A stretch of DNA of 64,000 nucleotides from Spirochaetota bacterium (GTDB taxonomy: Bacteria; Spirochaetota; Spirochaetia; Treponematales; UBA12059): positions 46,382 to 110,381 of the forward strand of contig JAKQKE010000008.1 of the NCBI GenBank assembly GCA_029560805.1. Reading direction: 5' to 3'. The notes below the pieces were generated by a model. It was not told where the DNA came from. It worked only from the letters and a program-made list of their open reading frames with translations, and did not search any database. This document shows, piece by piece, positions 18,775 through 28,157 of the stretch. The translations under genes were made by a program, and so were the position numbers. Every line of letters starts with the position of its first letter. Position 1 is the stretch's first letter.

Positions 18775-20117
18775 GCCTGGTGCCGGGCTCGCCTGGCCTC
18801 GAGCTCGGCGGCCGCGTACGCGCACAGGTAGAACGAACCGGTCACCAGGAGCGGTAGCCCGGCGGCGATCGCCCCGTCGATCGCCGTTCGTACGGCCTCG
18901 GCCGTATCGTCGATCCTCCGCACCTCGAAGCCATGCTCGATAAAGGTTCTCTCGAGAGCGGCGGTATCGCTCTCCTTGAAGGTGCCGGGGCGCGTGATGA
19001 CGACCTCCGTGAACGCCGATCGTAGCGATTCGGCCATGGCTCCGGCTGCCTTGTCGGCGGCGCACCCGAACAGCAGGGAGCCTCCTCCCGGGAAGAGGCT
19101 CGAGAAGTCGTCGACGCAGGCCCGGATCGAGTCGTCGGTGTGAGCGCCGTCCAGGATGACGCGGGTGCCGGCGTCGAGTATCTCGAAGCGGGCGCGGAGT
19201 CTGGCGGCGCTTAGGCCGCGAACGATATCGTCGCGGGTTAGCCCTATCGAGGCGCCCGCCAAGGCCGCCAGCGCCGCGTTCCTGAGCTGCACCGAGCCTA
19301 TCATGGGCGTCGCCAGCCTGGCGGGCAGGCGGTCGGCCGACGCTCCCGGAGCGAGCCACCGAACGTCCGCCTCGGTGCCTCGCTCGCTGATCGTCACGCC
19401 TGAAAGCTCGGCCGCCTCGTCGAGGACGGTCAGCGCGCAGCCGAGCCCCCGGGCCCGTTCACGTATGACCCGGAGCGCGTCTGGCTTGGTCGCGCTCGTG
19501 AACGCCGGCACGCCCGGCTTGAGTATCCCGGCCTTCTCGCCGGCTATCTCGGCTATCGTGTCGCCGAGCAGCTCGGTGTGCTCCAGTTCTATCGGCGTGA
19601 TCAGGCAGACGACCGGCCTGACCACGTTTGTCGAGTCGAGCCGGCCGCCGAGGCCTACCTCGAAGACGGCGTCCGTACAGCCGGCTCGCCTGAAGCACAG
19701 GAAGGCGAGCATCGTCAACAGCTCGAAATAGGTAGGTTCCTCGCCCCCGGGATAGCCATCGGCACGCTCCGCGTCGACCCCATCCGACAACTCCTCGGCG
19801 CAGGCAACGAGCGTGGCGTCGTCGACCGGTTCTCCGTCGATGGCTATGCGCTCCTTGAACGACAGGAGGTGCGGCGAGGTGTAGAGGCCCGTCCGCCGGC
19901 CTGAGGCGCTCAGCATGGCGGCGAGCATGGCGGCGGTCGAACCCTTGCCCTTGGAGCCGGCGACGTGGTAGACCCGGTAGCCCTCGTCGGGCCGGCCGAA
20001 CATTTCCTTGAGCCTGGTCATGCGATCGAGCCGGTACTCGGTCGGCTGCAGCTTGCGCTCGAAGTTGAGGAAGCGGTTCAGGTAGGCGTAGACCTGGTCC
20101 GAGCCTTCGAATTTCAT
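18771..20117 (-). CDS. folC: Folylpolyglutamate synthase/dihydrofolate synthase
   Basis: YHVAGSKGKGSTAAMLAAML, GLYTSPHLLSFKERIAIDG, FEVGLGGRLDSTNVV, ILDGAHTDDSIRA. Confidence 0.93.
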   Translation of the reverse strand: MKFEGSDQVYAYLNRFLNFERKLQPTEYRLDRMTRLKEMFGRPDEGYRVYHVAGSKGKGSTAAMLAAMLSASGRRTGLYTSPHLLSFKERIAIDGEPVDDATLVACAEELSDGVDAERADGYPGGEEPTYFELLTMLAFLCFRRAGCTDAVFEVGLGGRLDSTNVVRPVVCLITPIELEHTELLGDTIAEIAGEKAGILKPGVPAFTSATKPDALRVIRERARGLGCALTVLDEAAELSGVTISERGTEADVRWLAPGASADRLPARLATPMIGSVQLRNAALAALAGASIGLTRDDIVRGLSAARLRARFEILDAGTRVILDGAHTDDSIRACVDDFSSLFPGGGSLLFGCAADKAAGAMAESLRSAFTEVVITRPGTFKESDTAALERTFIEHGFEVRRIDDTAEAVRTAIDGAIAAGLPLLVTGSFYLCAYAAAELEARRARHQA

Positions 20118-21004
20118 GGTTCACCTCCGGCGAACGATACTGACCTGAGGATGGCGCCGGCCGCGTCGAGTCCGGTACAGGCTTCGAGGGCTTCGAAGCC
20201 CGGGCAGGCGTTCGTCTCGCAGACGAAGAACGACGAGCCAGTCTCGTCGGCGAACAGGAAGTCGACCGTGCCGTAGATCAGGCCCGAGTCGACGAAGACG
20301 CGCCTCGCCTCGGCCACGAGATCGCCTGGCGCGGCGAAGGGTACCATCGAACCGCCAGCGTGGGCGTTCGAGGCGAGGCCGGACCCCTCGCGCAGCACCG
20401 AGACGCAAGGAGGGATCTCGTCGTCGTCGCCCATTCCGGCGAAACGCGCGAAGAAGAAACGTAGGTCGCGCCCGCGGCTCGCCTCGACATAGTCCTGCGC
20501 GACGTAGCCGCCGGCTTCCAAGCCCGTACCGTCGCGGAGCCGCCCGTGGATCGCCTGCCAGGCTTCCAGCGATTCGACGAGTTCGACACCGCGGCCCATC
20601 TTGCCGAATCGAGGCTTGAGCACGAAGGGCGGTTCGAGGGGCGGTTCCTCCGAGCCCAGCTCGATGGCGACGGTTCTCGGGTGGCGCGCCCCTATCGCTG
20701 CGAAGCGTTCGGCCGAAGCGGCCTTATCGCCGGCGAGCCAGGTCGCGGCCGCGCCGTTGACGACGACGGGGCAGATCGATTCGAGCGCCTCGTACAGGGC
20801 TTGAGGCGCGTCGCCGCGGACCAGAGCCGCGTGGCCGTCGCAGAAGGCCAGGGCGTCGTCGATCGTCGACCAAGGCGGCAGGACCGTCGCGCCATAGTCC
20901 AGACCGTTGGCGGCGGCGGCCTCGCGGAGGCGCCAGGCGGGGTAGAAGGAGTCGAGGTACGATGCGTCGTCGGTCTTGAGTCCGTAGACGAGCCTGATGC
21001 CCAT
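20114..21004 (-). CDS. ATP-grasp (RimK-like) ligase
   Basis: FVLKPRFGKMGRGVELV, QDYVEASRGRDLRFF, GTVDFLFADETGSSFFVCETNACPGFEALEACTGLDAA; 4-nt overlap with folC. Confidence 0.8.
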   Translation of the reverse strand: MGIRLVYGLKTDDASYLDSFYPAWRLREAAAANGLDYGATVLPPWSTIDDALAFCDGHAALVRGDAPQALYEALESICPVVVNGAAATWLAGDKAASAERFAAIGARHPRTVAIELGSEEPPLEPPFVLKPRFGKMGRGVELVESLEAWQAIHGRLRDGTGLEAGGYVAQDYVEASRGRDLRFFFARFAGMGDDDEIPPCVSVLREGSGLASNAHAGGSMVPFAAPGDLVAEARRVFVDSGLIYGTVDFLFADETGSSFFVCETNACPGFEALEACTGLDAAGAILRSVSFAGGEP

Positions 21005-21037
21005 GGAGGCGGAGTATAGCGACCTATCGCGGCCGGC

Positions 21038-23254
21038 TCAAGCCAGCGTCACGTTCCAGAGGTTCGGCCAGGCGGCCTGGCCTGATTCGATGCCTTTCTT
21101 GAGGGCGTCGAGTACGACGGCGACGACTTCGGCGCCGATGGCCGAGGCTATGGCCGACCCGTAGGCCGAGTCGGCCGATAGCCAGGCCAGGATATCGCGC
21201 TCGCCGACGGAGCGCTGCGTGTCATAGCGGTACGGCTCGCTCCGTCTCGGTTCAAGGCCCATGGCGACGATGGCCTCCTCGAGGCGCTCCCGGGAGAAGC
21301 CTGGCGCGGCGCTCGACGCGAAGAAGGCTTCGTCGGCGGCCGTGAACGCCGCGAGCGTTCCCGCCTCGAGCAGCGGGGCGACGATGGTCGGCAAGGCGCC
21401 GGCTACCGGCGAGCGCTCGCAGAACACGAAGGCCGGGCGCCCGCCGTCGGCGCGTAGCCGCTCGACCAGGGCCCGCCCGCCCTCCACCGCGGCCTCGGCT
21501 CCGTAGGAGGACAGGAACCCCGCGGCGACGACCAGGTCGAAGACGGCGTGGCCCGCCGCGTCCATGGCCGTGTCGGCCACGCGCGCGGCGTCGGCGCAGG
21601 CGGCGAGGCTCGGGCGAAGAAGCTCTTCGACGTCCTTGAACGCGTAGGCCAGGCGGTCGATCGAAGCGGCGTCGCGGCAGACGCCGCAGACAGAGCCCTC
21701 GGCGCAGGTCCTGACCGCCTCGCGTAACATGAGGCCGTCGTCCGCCGCGAGCACGAGCACGTTCGCGTGCCTCGGCGGGAACGCCAGCTTGAAGACGAGG
21801 TCGCGGAGGCCGGAGAGCCCGCCGGCCGAGCTCGAGTCGGCGCGAGCCGTCCAGGAAGCCGCCTGCGCATGGCTCGTCGGCGCGGCCGTCGGCCGCGGGA
21901 CGTCGAGCTCTCCAGACAGCCAGGCCGCCAACTGGGCGTCACGGCGCCTGAGAACCTCATCGCGCACGCGAGCCTCGTGGCCGAGCGAGCCCGGCTGGTA
22001 GAAGACGGCGCCCTTGAGCGAGTCGGGTAGGTATTGCTGGGCGGTCCAGTGGCTGCGGTAGGCGTGCGGGTAGAGGTAGCCTGCGCCGTGGCCGAGGCCC
22101 TCGGCATCGCGGTTGGCGTCCTTCAGGTGATCCGGCACCTCGGCTCGCTCCGCCTCGACGGCCGCGAGCGCGTCGAAGTAGGCGAGCGCCGAGTTGGATT
22201 TGGGCGCGGTGGCCAGGTACAGGGCGGCCTCGGCCAGGAGGAACTGCCCCTCGGGCAGGCCGATGCGCTCGTAGGCCTCGGCGCAGGAAGCCACCACGCC
22301 GAGGGCGGCCGGGTCGGCCAGGCCAACGTCCTCGGCCGCCGAGATGAGGAGTCGCCTGAAGATGAACCGCGGATCCTCGCCGGCGTAGACCATGCGAGCC
22401 AGCCAGTACAGGGCCGCGTCGGGGTCGGAGCCGCGCAGGCTCTTGATCAGGGCGCTCGAGGCGTCGTAGTGGTAGTCGCCGTCGCGGTCGTACAGTACGG
22501 CGCGTCGCTGGATGCTCTGCTCGGCGGCGTCGAGCGTGACGAGGACCCGCTCCCCGTCGGCCGGTGGCCAGGGCTCGACGCTCGTCTCCACGGCCAGCTC
22601 GAGCGCGTTGAGAAGGCTACGCGCGTCGCCTTCGGCCACCTTGACCAGGTGCTCGAGGGCTCCATCGTCGAACTCGACCTTCCATCGGCCGTAGCCTCGC
22701 TCTCGGTCGGACAGGGCGTAACGCGCGGCGGCGACCAGGTCATCGTCCCCGAGCGGATGGAGTTGGAACACGCGCGAGCGCGACACGAGGGCTTTGTTCA
22801 CCTCGAAGAAGGGATTCTCCGTGGTCGCACCGATCAGGACTATGGTGCCGTTCTCGACGTAGGGCAGGAGGGCATCCTGCTGGGACTTGTTCCAGCGGTG
22901 CACCTCGTCGACGAAGAGTATGGTCTTGCGGTCGTACAGCTCGCGCTCGCGCTTGGCGGACTCGACGGCGTCGCGTATGGCCTGGACGCCGGCGAGCACC
23001 GCGTTAATCGAAATGAAACGCGAGCTGGTCGTGTTGGCTATGACTCGGGCGAGCGTCGTCTTGCCGGTGCCCGGAGGACCGGAGAGGATGATCGACGACA
23101 AGCGGTCGCGCTGGATCGCCCTCCTGAGCAGACGGCCGGGGCCGACGATGTGGTCCTGGCCTATGAACTCGTCGAGGACGCGCGGCCGCATCCTGTCGGC
23201 CAGCGGGCCGCACCCGTCCGTATGGACGGAGCCCGAGAATAAGTCCTCGCTCAC
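21038..23254 (-). CDS. RarA/MgsA AAA+ ATPase fused to a C-terminal Rossmann (methyltransferase-like) domain
   Basis: RPRVLDEFIGQDHIVGPGRLLRRAIQRDRLSSIILSGPPGTGKTTLARVIA, LFVDEVHRWNKSQQDALLP, GATTENPFFEVNKALVSRSRVF; about 270 extra C-terminal residues starting near LVFKLAFPPRHANVLVLAADDGLMLREA. Confidence 0.9.
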   Translation of the reverse strand: MSEDLFSGSVHTDGCGPLADRMRPRVLDEFIGQDHIVGPGRLLRRAIQRDRLSSIILSGPPGTGKTTLARVIANTTSSRFISINAVLAGVQAIRDAVESAKRERELYDRKTILFVDEVHRWNKSQQDALLPYVENGTIVLIGATTENPFFEVNKALVSRSRVFQLHPLGDDDLVAAARYALSDRERGYGRWKVEFDDGALEHLVKVAEGDARSLLNALELAVETSVEPWPPADGERVLVTLDAAEQSIQRRAVLYDRDGDYHYDASSALIKSLRGSDPDAALYWLARMVYAGEDPRFIFRRLLISAAEDVGLADPAALGVVASCAEAYERIGLPEGQFLLAEAALYLATAPKSNSALAYFDALAAVEAERAEVPDHLKDANRDAEGLGHGAGYLYPHAYRSHWTAQQYLPDSLKGAVFYQPGSLGHEARVRDEVLRRRDAQLAAWLSGELDVPRPTAAPTSHAQAASWTARADSSSAGGLSGLRDLVFKLAFPPRHANVLVLAADDGLMLREAVRTCAEGSVCGVCRDAASIDRLAYAFKDVEELLRPSLAACADAARVADTAMDAAGHAVFDLVVAAGFLSSYGAEAAVEGGRALVERLRADGGRPAFVFCERSPVAGALPTIVAPLLEAGTLAAFTAADEAFFASSAAPGFSRERLEEAIVAMGLEPRRSEPYRYDTQRSVGERDILAWLSADSAYGSAIASAIGAEVVAVVLDALKKGIESGQAAWPNLWNVTLA

Positions 23255-23260
23255 GGCCCG

Positions 23261-24430
23261 CTATTCCCTGACCCAGCCTCCCCAGGCGCCGTTCTCGTAG
23301 GTGTTGGACCATGGGCCGACACCGTCGGTCAGAGCGAATATCCTGCGCTTGCCACCGCCAAGGTCGAACGAGGGCATCGAGGTGATCGACGTGCCTGACA
23401 GGCTCGCCGCGAAATTCGTGGCGTCCGATACGATCGAATGGGCGGCTAGAGGGGCGATAGCCGCCGAGAAACCGCCCGACAGGTCGAACTCCAGGTAGCC
23501 GTCGACCGGGGGAGTGTCGCTCGAGCCGCGCGGCTTCATGTTCGTGCCGACGAGCAGGACCTTGTCCGAGGCGACGTAGGTAGGCTCGGACAGCGAGAAG
23601 ACCTTGTCCTTAGCGTTGACGAATGGACCGGCGCTCGTCCAGGCGGCGCCGTCGTAGTAGTGCAGGTAGCCGGTCCTCGTCGAGACGATGACGCCGCTAT
23701 CGTAGGCGCAGACGCCGGAATACGATGAGTCCCCGGAAGGCGGCTCGGTCGCTGCTACGGACAGCGCGCCGGCGGACGCGCCGGACACGAGGGCCGCGCC
23801 GGCGGCGAACCAATAGGAGCCGCTGACGTAAGCGACCGAGGACGGCAGGCCTATCGCCGCGCTATCGGCGATGGAGCTGGCTACGAAGGAGCCGCCATCT
23901 AGGTAGTAGATCGAGTAGGCGGCGGCATCGCTCGTGCTCCTGCCGTTCGCAGCGATCGCGAACAGGGTGCCGTTCGCGGCCATGATCGAGCGGATATACC
24001 GATCGGTGGGCAGTCCTGCTACCTTGGTCCAATCGGTACCGTTCGCGGTCGACCAGACGCCGAGGCCGTTGCCTGTCAGCGAGTCTGTGAACAGCACGTA
24101 CATCGTTCCGCCGACGACCGTGCCGCTACCCGCGAGCACGGTCGCGCTACCGAAGGCGGCCGGCAGGGTAACCTCGTTCGTCCAGTTGGCCTGGCCATCG
24201 GCCTTGGCCCAAAACACGCCAACGCCGGCGTAGTAGCTATCGCCAAGCCGTGCGACGAAGGAGGGGCTCGAATACTGGAGGGCCTTGGTCATGTTGTTCG
24301 AGATGGGCTTCTCGTTGACCACCCGGGAGAAAATGCCCGCGGGGTCCTCGGCGCAGGAGGTCAGGGCGACGGCCGCGGCGACGACTGCGAGGATCGATAG
24401 CGTGTTTAGCGCATGGCGACGTACATTCAT
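23261..24430 (-). CDS. Hypothetical lipoprotein, beta-propeller-like
   Basis: Lipobox VALTSC; repeated aromatic/Gly motifs. Confidence 0.6.
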   Translation of the reverse strand: MNVRRHALNTLSILAVVAAAVALTSCAEDPAGIFSRVVNEKPISNNMTKALQYSSPSFVARLGDSYYAGVGVFWAKADGQANWTNEVTLPAAFGSATVLAGSGTVVGGTMYVLFTDSLTGNGLGVWSTANGTDWTKVAGLPTDRYIRSIMAANGTLFAIAANGRSTSDAAAYSIYYLDGGSFVASSIADSAAIGLPSSVAYVSGSYWFAAGAALVSGASAGALSVAATEPPSGDSSYSGVCAYDSGVIVSTRTGYLHYYDGAAWTSAGPFVNAKDKVFSLSEPTYVASDKVLLVGTNMKPRGSSDTPPVDGYLEFDLSGGFSAAIAPLAAHSIVSDATNFAASLSGTSITSMPSFDLGGGKRRIFALTDGVGPWSNTYENGAWGGWVRE

Positions 24431-24445
24431 TCTTCGATCCTCCGC

Positions 24446-25069
24446 TTATAGGTGATAGGCGACCGACAGCGTCGCGTCCAGAAAGAAGCCGACGCGCGTG
24501 TTCTCGGGATACTCGGTCATGATCTGCGGTATGATGTTCGCATACAGGTTGAGGCCATAGCTCATATCACTCGACGCTTTCCAGAGGAAGGTGCCGCCCG
24601 CCTTGAACAGCGGGTCGACGTGCTTATAGTTGCCGAGCGAGCTGATGGCGACGCCGAGGCCGGCGCTCGGCGCTATGACGAAGGCGCCGATGGGAAAGGC
24701 CATCACGGCCCGTAGCGCCAGCGGCGCTATGAACAGCTGGTCGTCGTTGACCGTACGTATGAAGTCGCCGGACAGATCCCCGGCGAGGCCCCAGCGTTCG
24801 CTCAGAAAGCCGGTATACGACAGGGAGAACGAAAAACCGGCGGCTGAATTCGGACTCTCGAACGCGGACTCGGTCGGATTAAAGAAGCCGAGGGGTACCG
24901 ACGTGCCGAGGGATAGCGCCAGGATGCCATCGCCTCGCTCGAAAGCGCCGAATACGGCAGAGGCCATAGGCGTCTGAGGAGCGGCCTCCTGGGCTGCGGC
25001 GGCGTTGGTCGCGACCAGGGCGGCTACGGCCATGGCGGCCGAGAATGCAATCGTGTGAAGGGAACGCAT
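24446..25069 (-). CDS. Secreted outer-membrane-type beta-barrel hypothetical protein
   Basis: MRSLHTIAFSAAMAVAALVATNAAAAQ signal peptide; beta-rich sequence. Start reassigned to 25069 from 25648. Confidence 0.6.
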   Translation of the reverse strand: MRSLHTIAFSAAMAVAALVATNAAAAQEAAPQTPMASAVFGAFERGDGILALSLGTSVPLGFFNPTESAFESPNSAAGFSFSLSYTGFLSERWGLAGDLSGDFIRTVNDDQLFIAPLALRAVMAFPIGAFVIAPSAGLGVAISSLGNYKHVDPLFKAGGTFLWKASSDMSYGLNLYANIIPQIMTEYPENTRVGFFLDATLSVAYHL

Positions 25070-25164
25070 CGGTCCTCCGAGTGTATCGCGGTTGTTACGG
25101 CGGGGCAGACTATAGCACGCGCCCGACGACTCTGAAAAGGCGCGAGAGCGTCCGTGGTTACCGG

Positions 25165-25725
25165 CTAGGACGGTTTCGCGTTGACGCGGGCCGACGATAG
25201 GGTGGCCCAGGACGACGATCGGCTTTCGTCCGGCGCCCAGGTCAACTCGATCTGGGCGAGCAGGTAGGTCTTGGCTCGGATGGCGACGACAGGCATCAGC
25301 TCGACGATGGGCGCGGCACGCTCGCCGACGCCAGCAAGGGTCGCGCAATAGGAACCGTGCCCGGCCTGGAACGGCCCGGGGCGGTACTCCGTATCGGCGC
25401 CCGCCTCGGAGAAAGCGGACGCCAGCCCGCGGGCCTCGGCCGCGTATTTCTCCGGAATACGTATGAAGACGTCGTCCCCGAATCGTTCGAGTCCGACCAG
25501 CTCGAACGGCAGGCGGCTCCTCGCGGCCGCCGCGGCGAGAGCCGCGCCGTCGACCGGCCTGGCCAGCCACGATAGCACCGGATAGTCGAAAAACGCCCGG
25601 GCGCTGGCCGCGCCGAGCTCGGTCCAGAACGCCCTGCGAACGCCGCATAGCTCCTTGGCCACGTTGCCTGGCGGTATCATCGCGAGCGCTATGGAAGCGA
25701 CGGTTTCTATTGTTCCCAAAGGCAT
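25165..25725 (-). CDS. Hypothetical protein
   Basis: ORF from MPLGTIETVASIALAMIPPGN; the upstream track extension to 26259 is antisense to the 25774 gene. Confidence 0.5.
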   Translation of the reverse strand: MPLGTIETVASIALAMIPPGNVAKELCGVRRAFWTELGAASARAFFDYPVLSWLARPVDGAALAAAAARSRLPFELVGLERFGDDVFIRIPEKYAAEARGLASAFSEAGADTEYRPGPFQAGHGSYCATLAGVGERAAPIVELMPVVAIRAKTYLLAQIELTWAPDESRSSSWATLSSARVNAKPS

Positions 25726-25773
25726 GAAGGCATAGTATACTCGGTCTATCCTCCTGTAAAGGAAAGTTCGGCC

Positions 25774-26544
25774 ATGCTTAGAAAGATAGAGTTCCTGACC
25801 GAGAGGATCACCGCGGTTCTGGCCTCCTGGCCGAGCGTTGACAGCGTCCTCTCGATGAACCCGTCGGAGACCGACGCGATCGACCCGTACTTCGCCCTCG
25901 TCTTCGACGTGTATTACGACGGCGAAATACCGTCGAGCGACGAGCGCCAAGCCATGTACGACAACCCGGGAGCCTTCGAGTCGTCCGCGGTGGTGGAGAA
26001 GGATCGCTTCTTCCTCGATGGCCTGCCGATACGCATCGAGTTCAAGAAGGTCAAGATACTCGAGGATTTCGTGCGTAACGGCTACGACGCCCGCTGGGCC
26101 TTCGGCACCGTCGGCACCTACGTCATATACCGCGTCGTCAACGGCAAGATCCTGTTCAAGCGGACCGACCGCCTCGAGCGCGTACTGGCGGCGCTGAAGA
26201 ATTGCCCGGATGCATTCTGGCTCAGGATCCGCGAGGCTCAGCAGTCCAAGATGGAGCATTGCCTGAGCGACCTGGGTGGGGCCGCCATGAAGGACGACCG
26301 CTACTTCTATTTTATATCTCTGGCAGGCTTCATGCGCGCCTGCGTGTCTGCCCTCTTCGCCATCAACCGGCGCTTCGAGCCGTCGGACAGGCAGATGGCC
26401 GATTCCCTGGCTGAGCTGCCCGTGTTGCCGGAGGACTTTTCCGGGCGATGGTCGAATCTGCTCCGTACCGACGATTCGGTCTATCCGCAGAAGCGCTACC
26501 AGATTGCGCAGCTCATCACGCGTGACGTGTTAGCCCTTGAGTAG
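25774..26544 (+). CDS. Nucleotidyltransferase-like protein (DUF4037-like, tentative)
   Basis: MLRKIEFLTERITAVLASWPSVDSVLSM... N-terminal NT-like layout and helical C-terminal half. Confidence 0.5.
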   Translation: MLRKIEFLTERITAVLASWPSVDSVLSMNPSETDAIDPYFALVFDVYYDGEIPSSDERQAMYDNPGAFESSAVVEKDRFFLDGLPIRIEFKKVKILEDFVRNGYDARWAFGTVGTYVIYRVVNGKILFKRTDRLERVLAALKNCPDAFWLRIREAQQSKMEHCLSDLGGAAMKDDRYFYFISLAGFMRACVSALFAINRRFEPSDRQMADSLAELPVLPEDFSGRWSNLLRTDDSVYPQKRYQIAQLITRDVLALE

Positions 26545-28144
26545 GCTCCTCCGCGGAACCCGCCTCGTAATCGGTCTCGCTGCGGCCGCGGCTGTCATAC
26601 CCTGCTCCTGCGCCGCCGGTTACGTCGATGGACTGAGCTTCTTCGACTCGGACGGCGGGGCGTCGCGCGTCGCGAGCGAAGCGGACGGCGGCTCGAGCGT
26701 CCCGGCGGGAGCGACGGCCATCTATCGGCCGGAATCGGGGTATAGGGCCGGGGCTATCGAGGATCTAGCCGTCTTCGTACGCGGTTCCGGCGCGGTTCGC
26801 GTGCGGCTCCTGCCCCGAGGCCGGGATCCCGAGCCGCTCGCGTCCGTCGAGGCCGCGCTAGCCCGTGCCGACGAGAGCGAACTTCGCCTGCGTCTTTCGC
26901 CCGGCATGGAATTCTCTTCCATCGAAGTCTCGGCGCTCGATGGCGGCGCCGAGGTCCTGGGCTTCGCGGTCCTTCCTGTATTCGAAGGCTACGCGCGCTC
27001 GGGCGCGCGTGTGACGATGGGTCATGGCGTCGTCGCAGGCGCGGAACCGGGACGATATTTCGTTCGGTTCCCCCTTGCCCAAGGTGATCGTTCCTCGCTG
27101 GTAGCGAGCCTCGCCGGCGACGGCGCCGTCAGCCTGATGGTTATCGGGCCGGACGGACGGGAGCGAGTCGCCTATACCGCGACGGTACGCGGCGGCGACC
27201 TGCTGGCCGTACCTACGGCCGGCTTCGGAGTGGCGGCGGCCGTCGTCGTCGCGTCAGGCTCGACGATAGCCTCGGTCCAGACCGAGGCGGGCAGTGGCGC
27301 CCCGTTGTCCGATTTGCACGCCATTCTGTCCATGCCCGCCCCGGCCGGCGATTACTCGATCTACCGCTGGGACGTACTGCCTCGCACCCTCGTGCTCGAT
27401 TTCGCCGATTACGATACGCAGGATCGATACCTGAAGCGCCTAGCCTTCTTCGCCGAGAAGCCGGGCTTCAGGGGACGCCTGGCCGCCGACGACGAGATAG
27501 CCGGTCTCCATGGCTGGAACGCCCACGACTATCCGACCTTCACGCTAGCGAGGTTCTACGCCCTGGCCGCCGATACCGGCTTTCGCCTGAACGCGGAGGA
27601 GGAACGCTTCCGCGCCCTGCTACTCGAGCATGGAATCCTGCGGCTCGGCGACGACGGCCGTCCCGAGGAAGGCGAGGGCGCGGTCATCTCCATAGCCCGC
27701 GAGTCATCGGACGAGCTCAGACGCCGCTTCATCGACCACGAGGCGTCGCACGCGCTGTTCTTCCAGGATCCAGAGTACCGGGCGCTGGCGACGAGGCTCT
27801 GGAACGGGCTCGGGCCGGAGGCGCGGTTCTTCTGGAAGACTCACCTGGCTTGGCGATCCTACGACGTGCGCGATGAGTACCTCTGCGCCAACGAGCTGCA
27901 GGCTTACTTGACCCAGCAGAGTCTTCGGGCCGCCCCGTCGTACTTCATGGCCATAACGTCGCGCCTCGCAGCGGCCTATCCGGATCGCGCCGAGCGGCTC
28001 ACCAGCGAGGAGGCGGTCGTGCTCGCATCTATCCGCGCCTGCGGCGAGGAACTAGACGCGTACCTGCGCCGGGCTTGGGGGCTGTCAGCCGGGCGCTTCG
28101 GCCGCGTCGCGAGCGACTACGCGGGTCGCTCTGCGAGTCGTTAA
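26537..28144 (+). CDS. Secreted protein with C-terminal HExxH metallopeptidase-like domain
   Basis: N-terminal signal; FIDHEASHALFF (27737-27751) plus NELQAYL (Glu codon 27893-27895) as a candidate third ligand. Confidence 0.65.
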   Translation: MSRLLRGTRLVIGLAAAAAVIPCSCAAGYVDGLSFFDSDGGASRVASEADGGSSVPAGATAIYRPESGYRAGAIEDLAVFVRGSGAVRVRLLPRGRDPEPLASVEAALARADESELRLRLSPGMEFSSIEVSALDGGAEVLGFAVLPVFEGYARSGARVTMGHGVVAGAEPGRYFVRFPLAQGDRSSLVASLAGDGAVSLMVIGPDGRERVAYTATVRGGDLLAVPTAGFGVAAAVVVASGSTIASVQTEAGSGAPLSDLHAILSMPAPAGDYSIYRWDVLPRTLVLDFADYDTQDRYLKRLAFFAEKPGFRGRLAADDEIAGLHGWNAHDYPTFTLARFYALAADTGFRLNAEEERFRALLLEHGILRLGDDGRPEEGEGAVISIARESSDELRRRFIDHEASHALFFQDPEYRALATRLWNGLGPEARFFWKTHLAWRSYDVRDEYLCANELQAYLTQQSLRAAPSYFMAITSRLAAAYPDRAERLTSEEAVVLASIRACGEELDAYLRRAWGLSAGRFGRVASDYAGRSASR

Positions 28145-28157
28145 GCGTCCATCCAGC

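Noticed and set aside
22034-23242. 402-aa plus-strand ORF
   Set aside because: Antisense to the RarA fusion gene, which has strong motif support.
25726-26259. N-terminal part of ORF 25165..26259
   Set aside because: Antisense to the 25774..26544 gene; an ATG at 25725 is a more plausible start.
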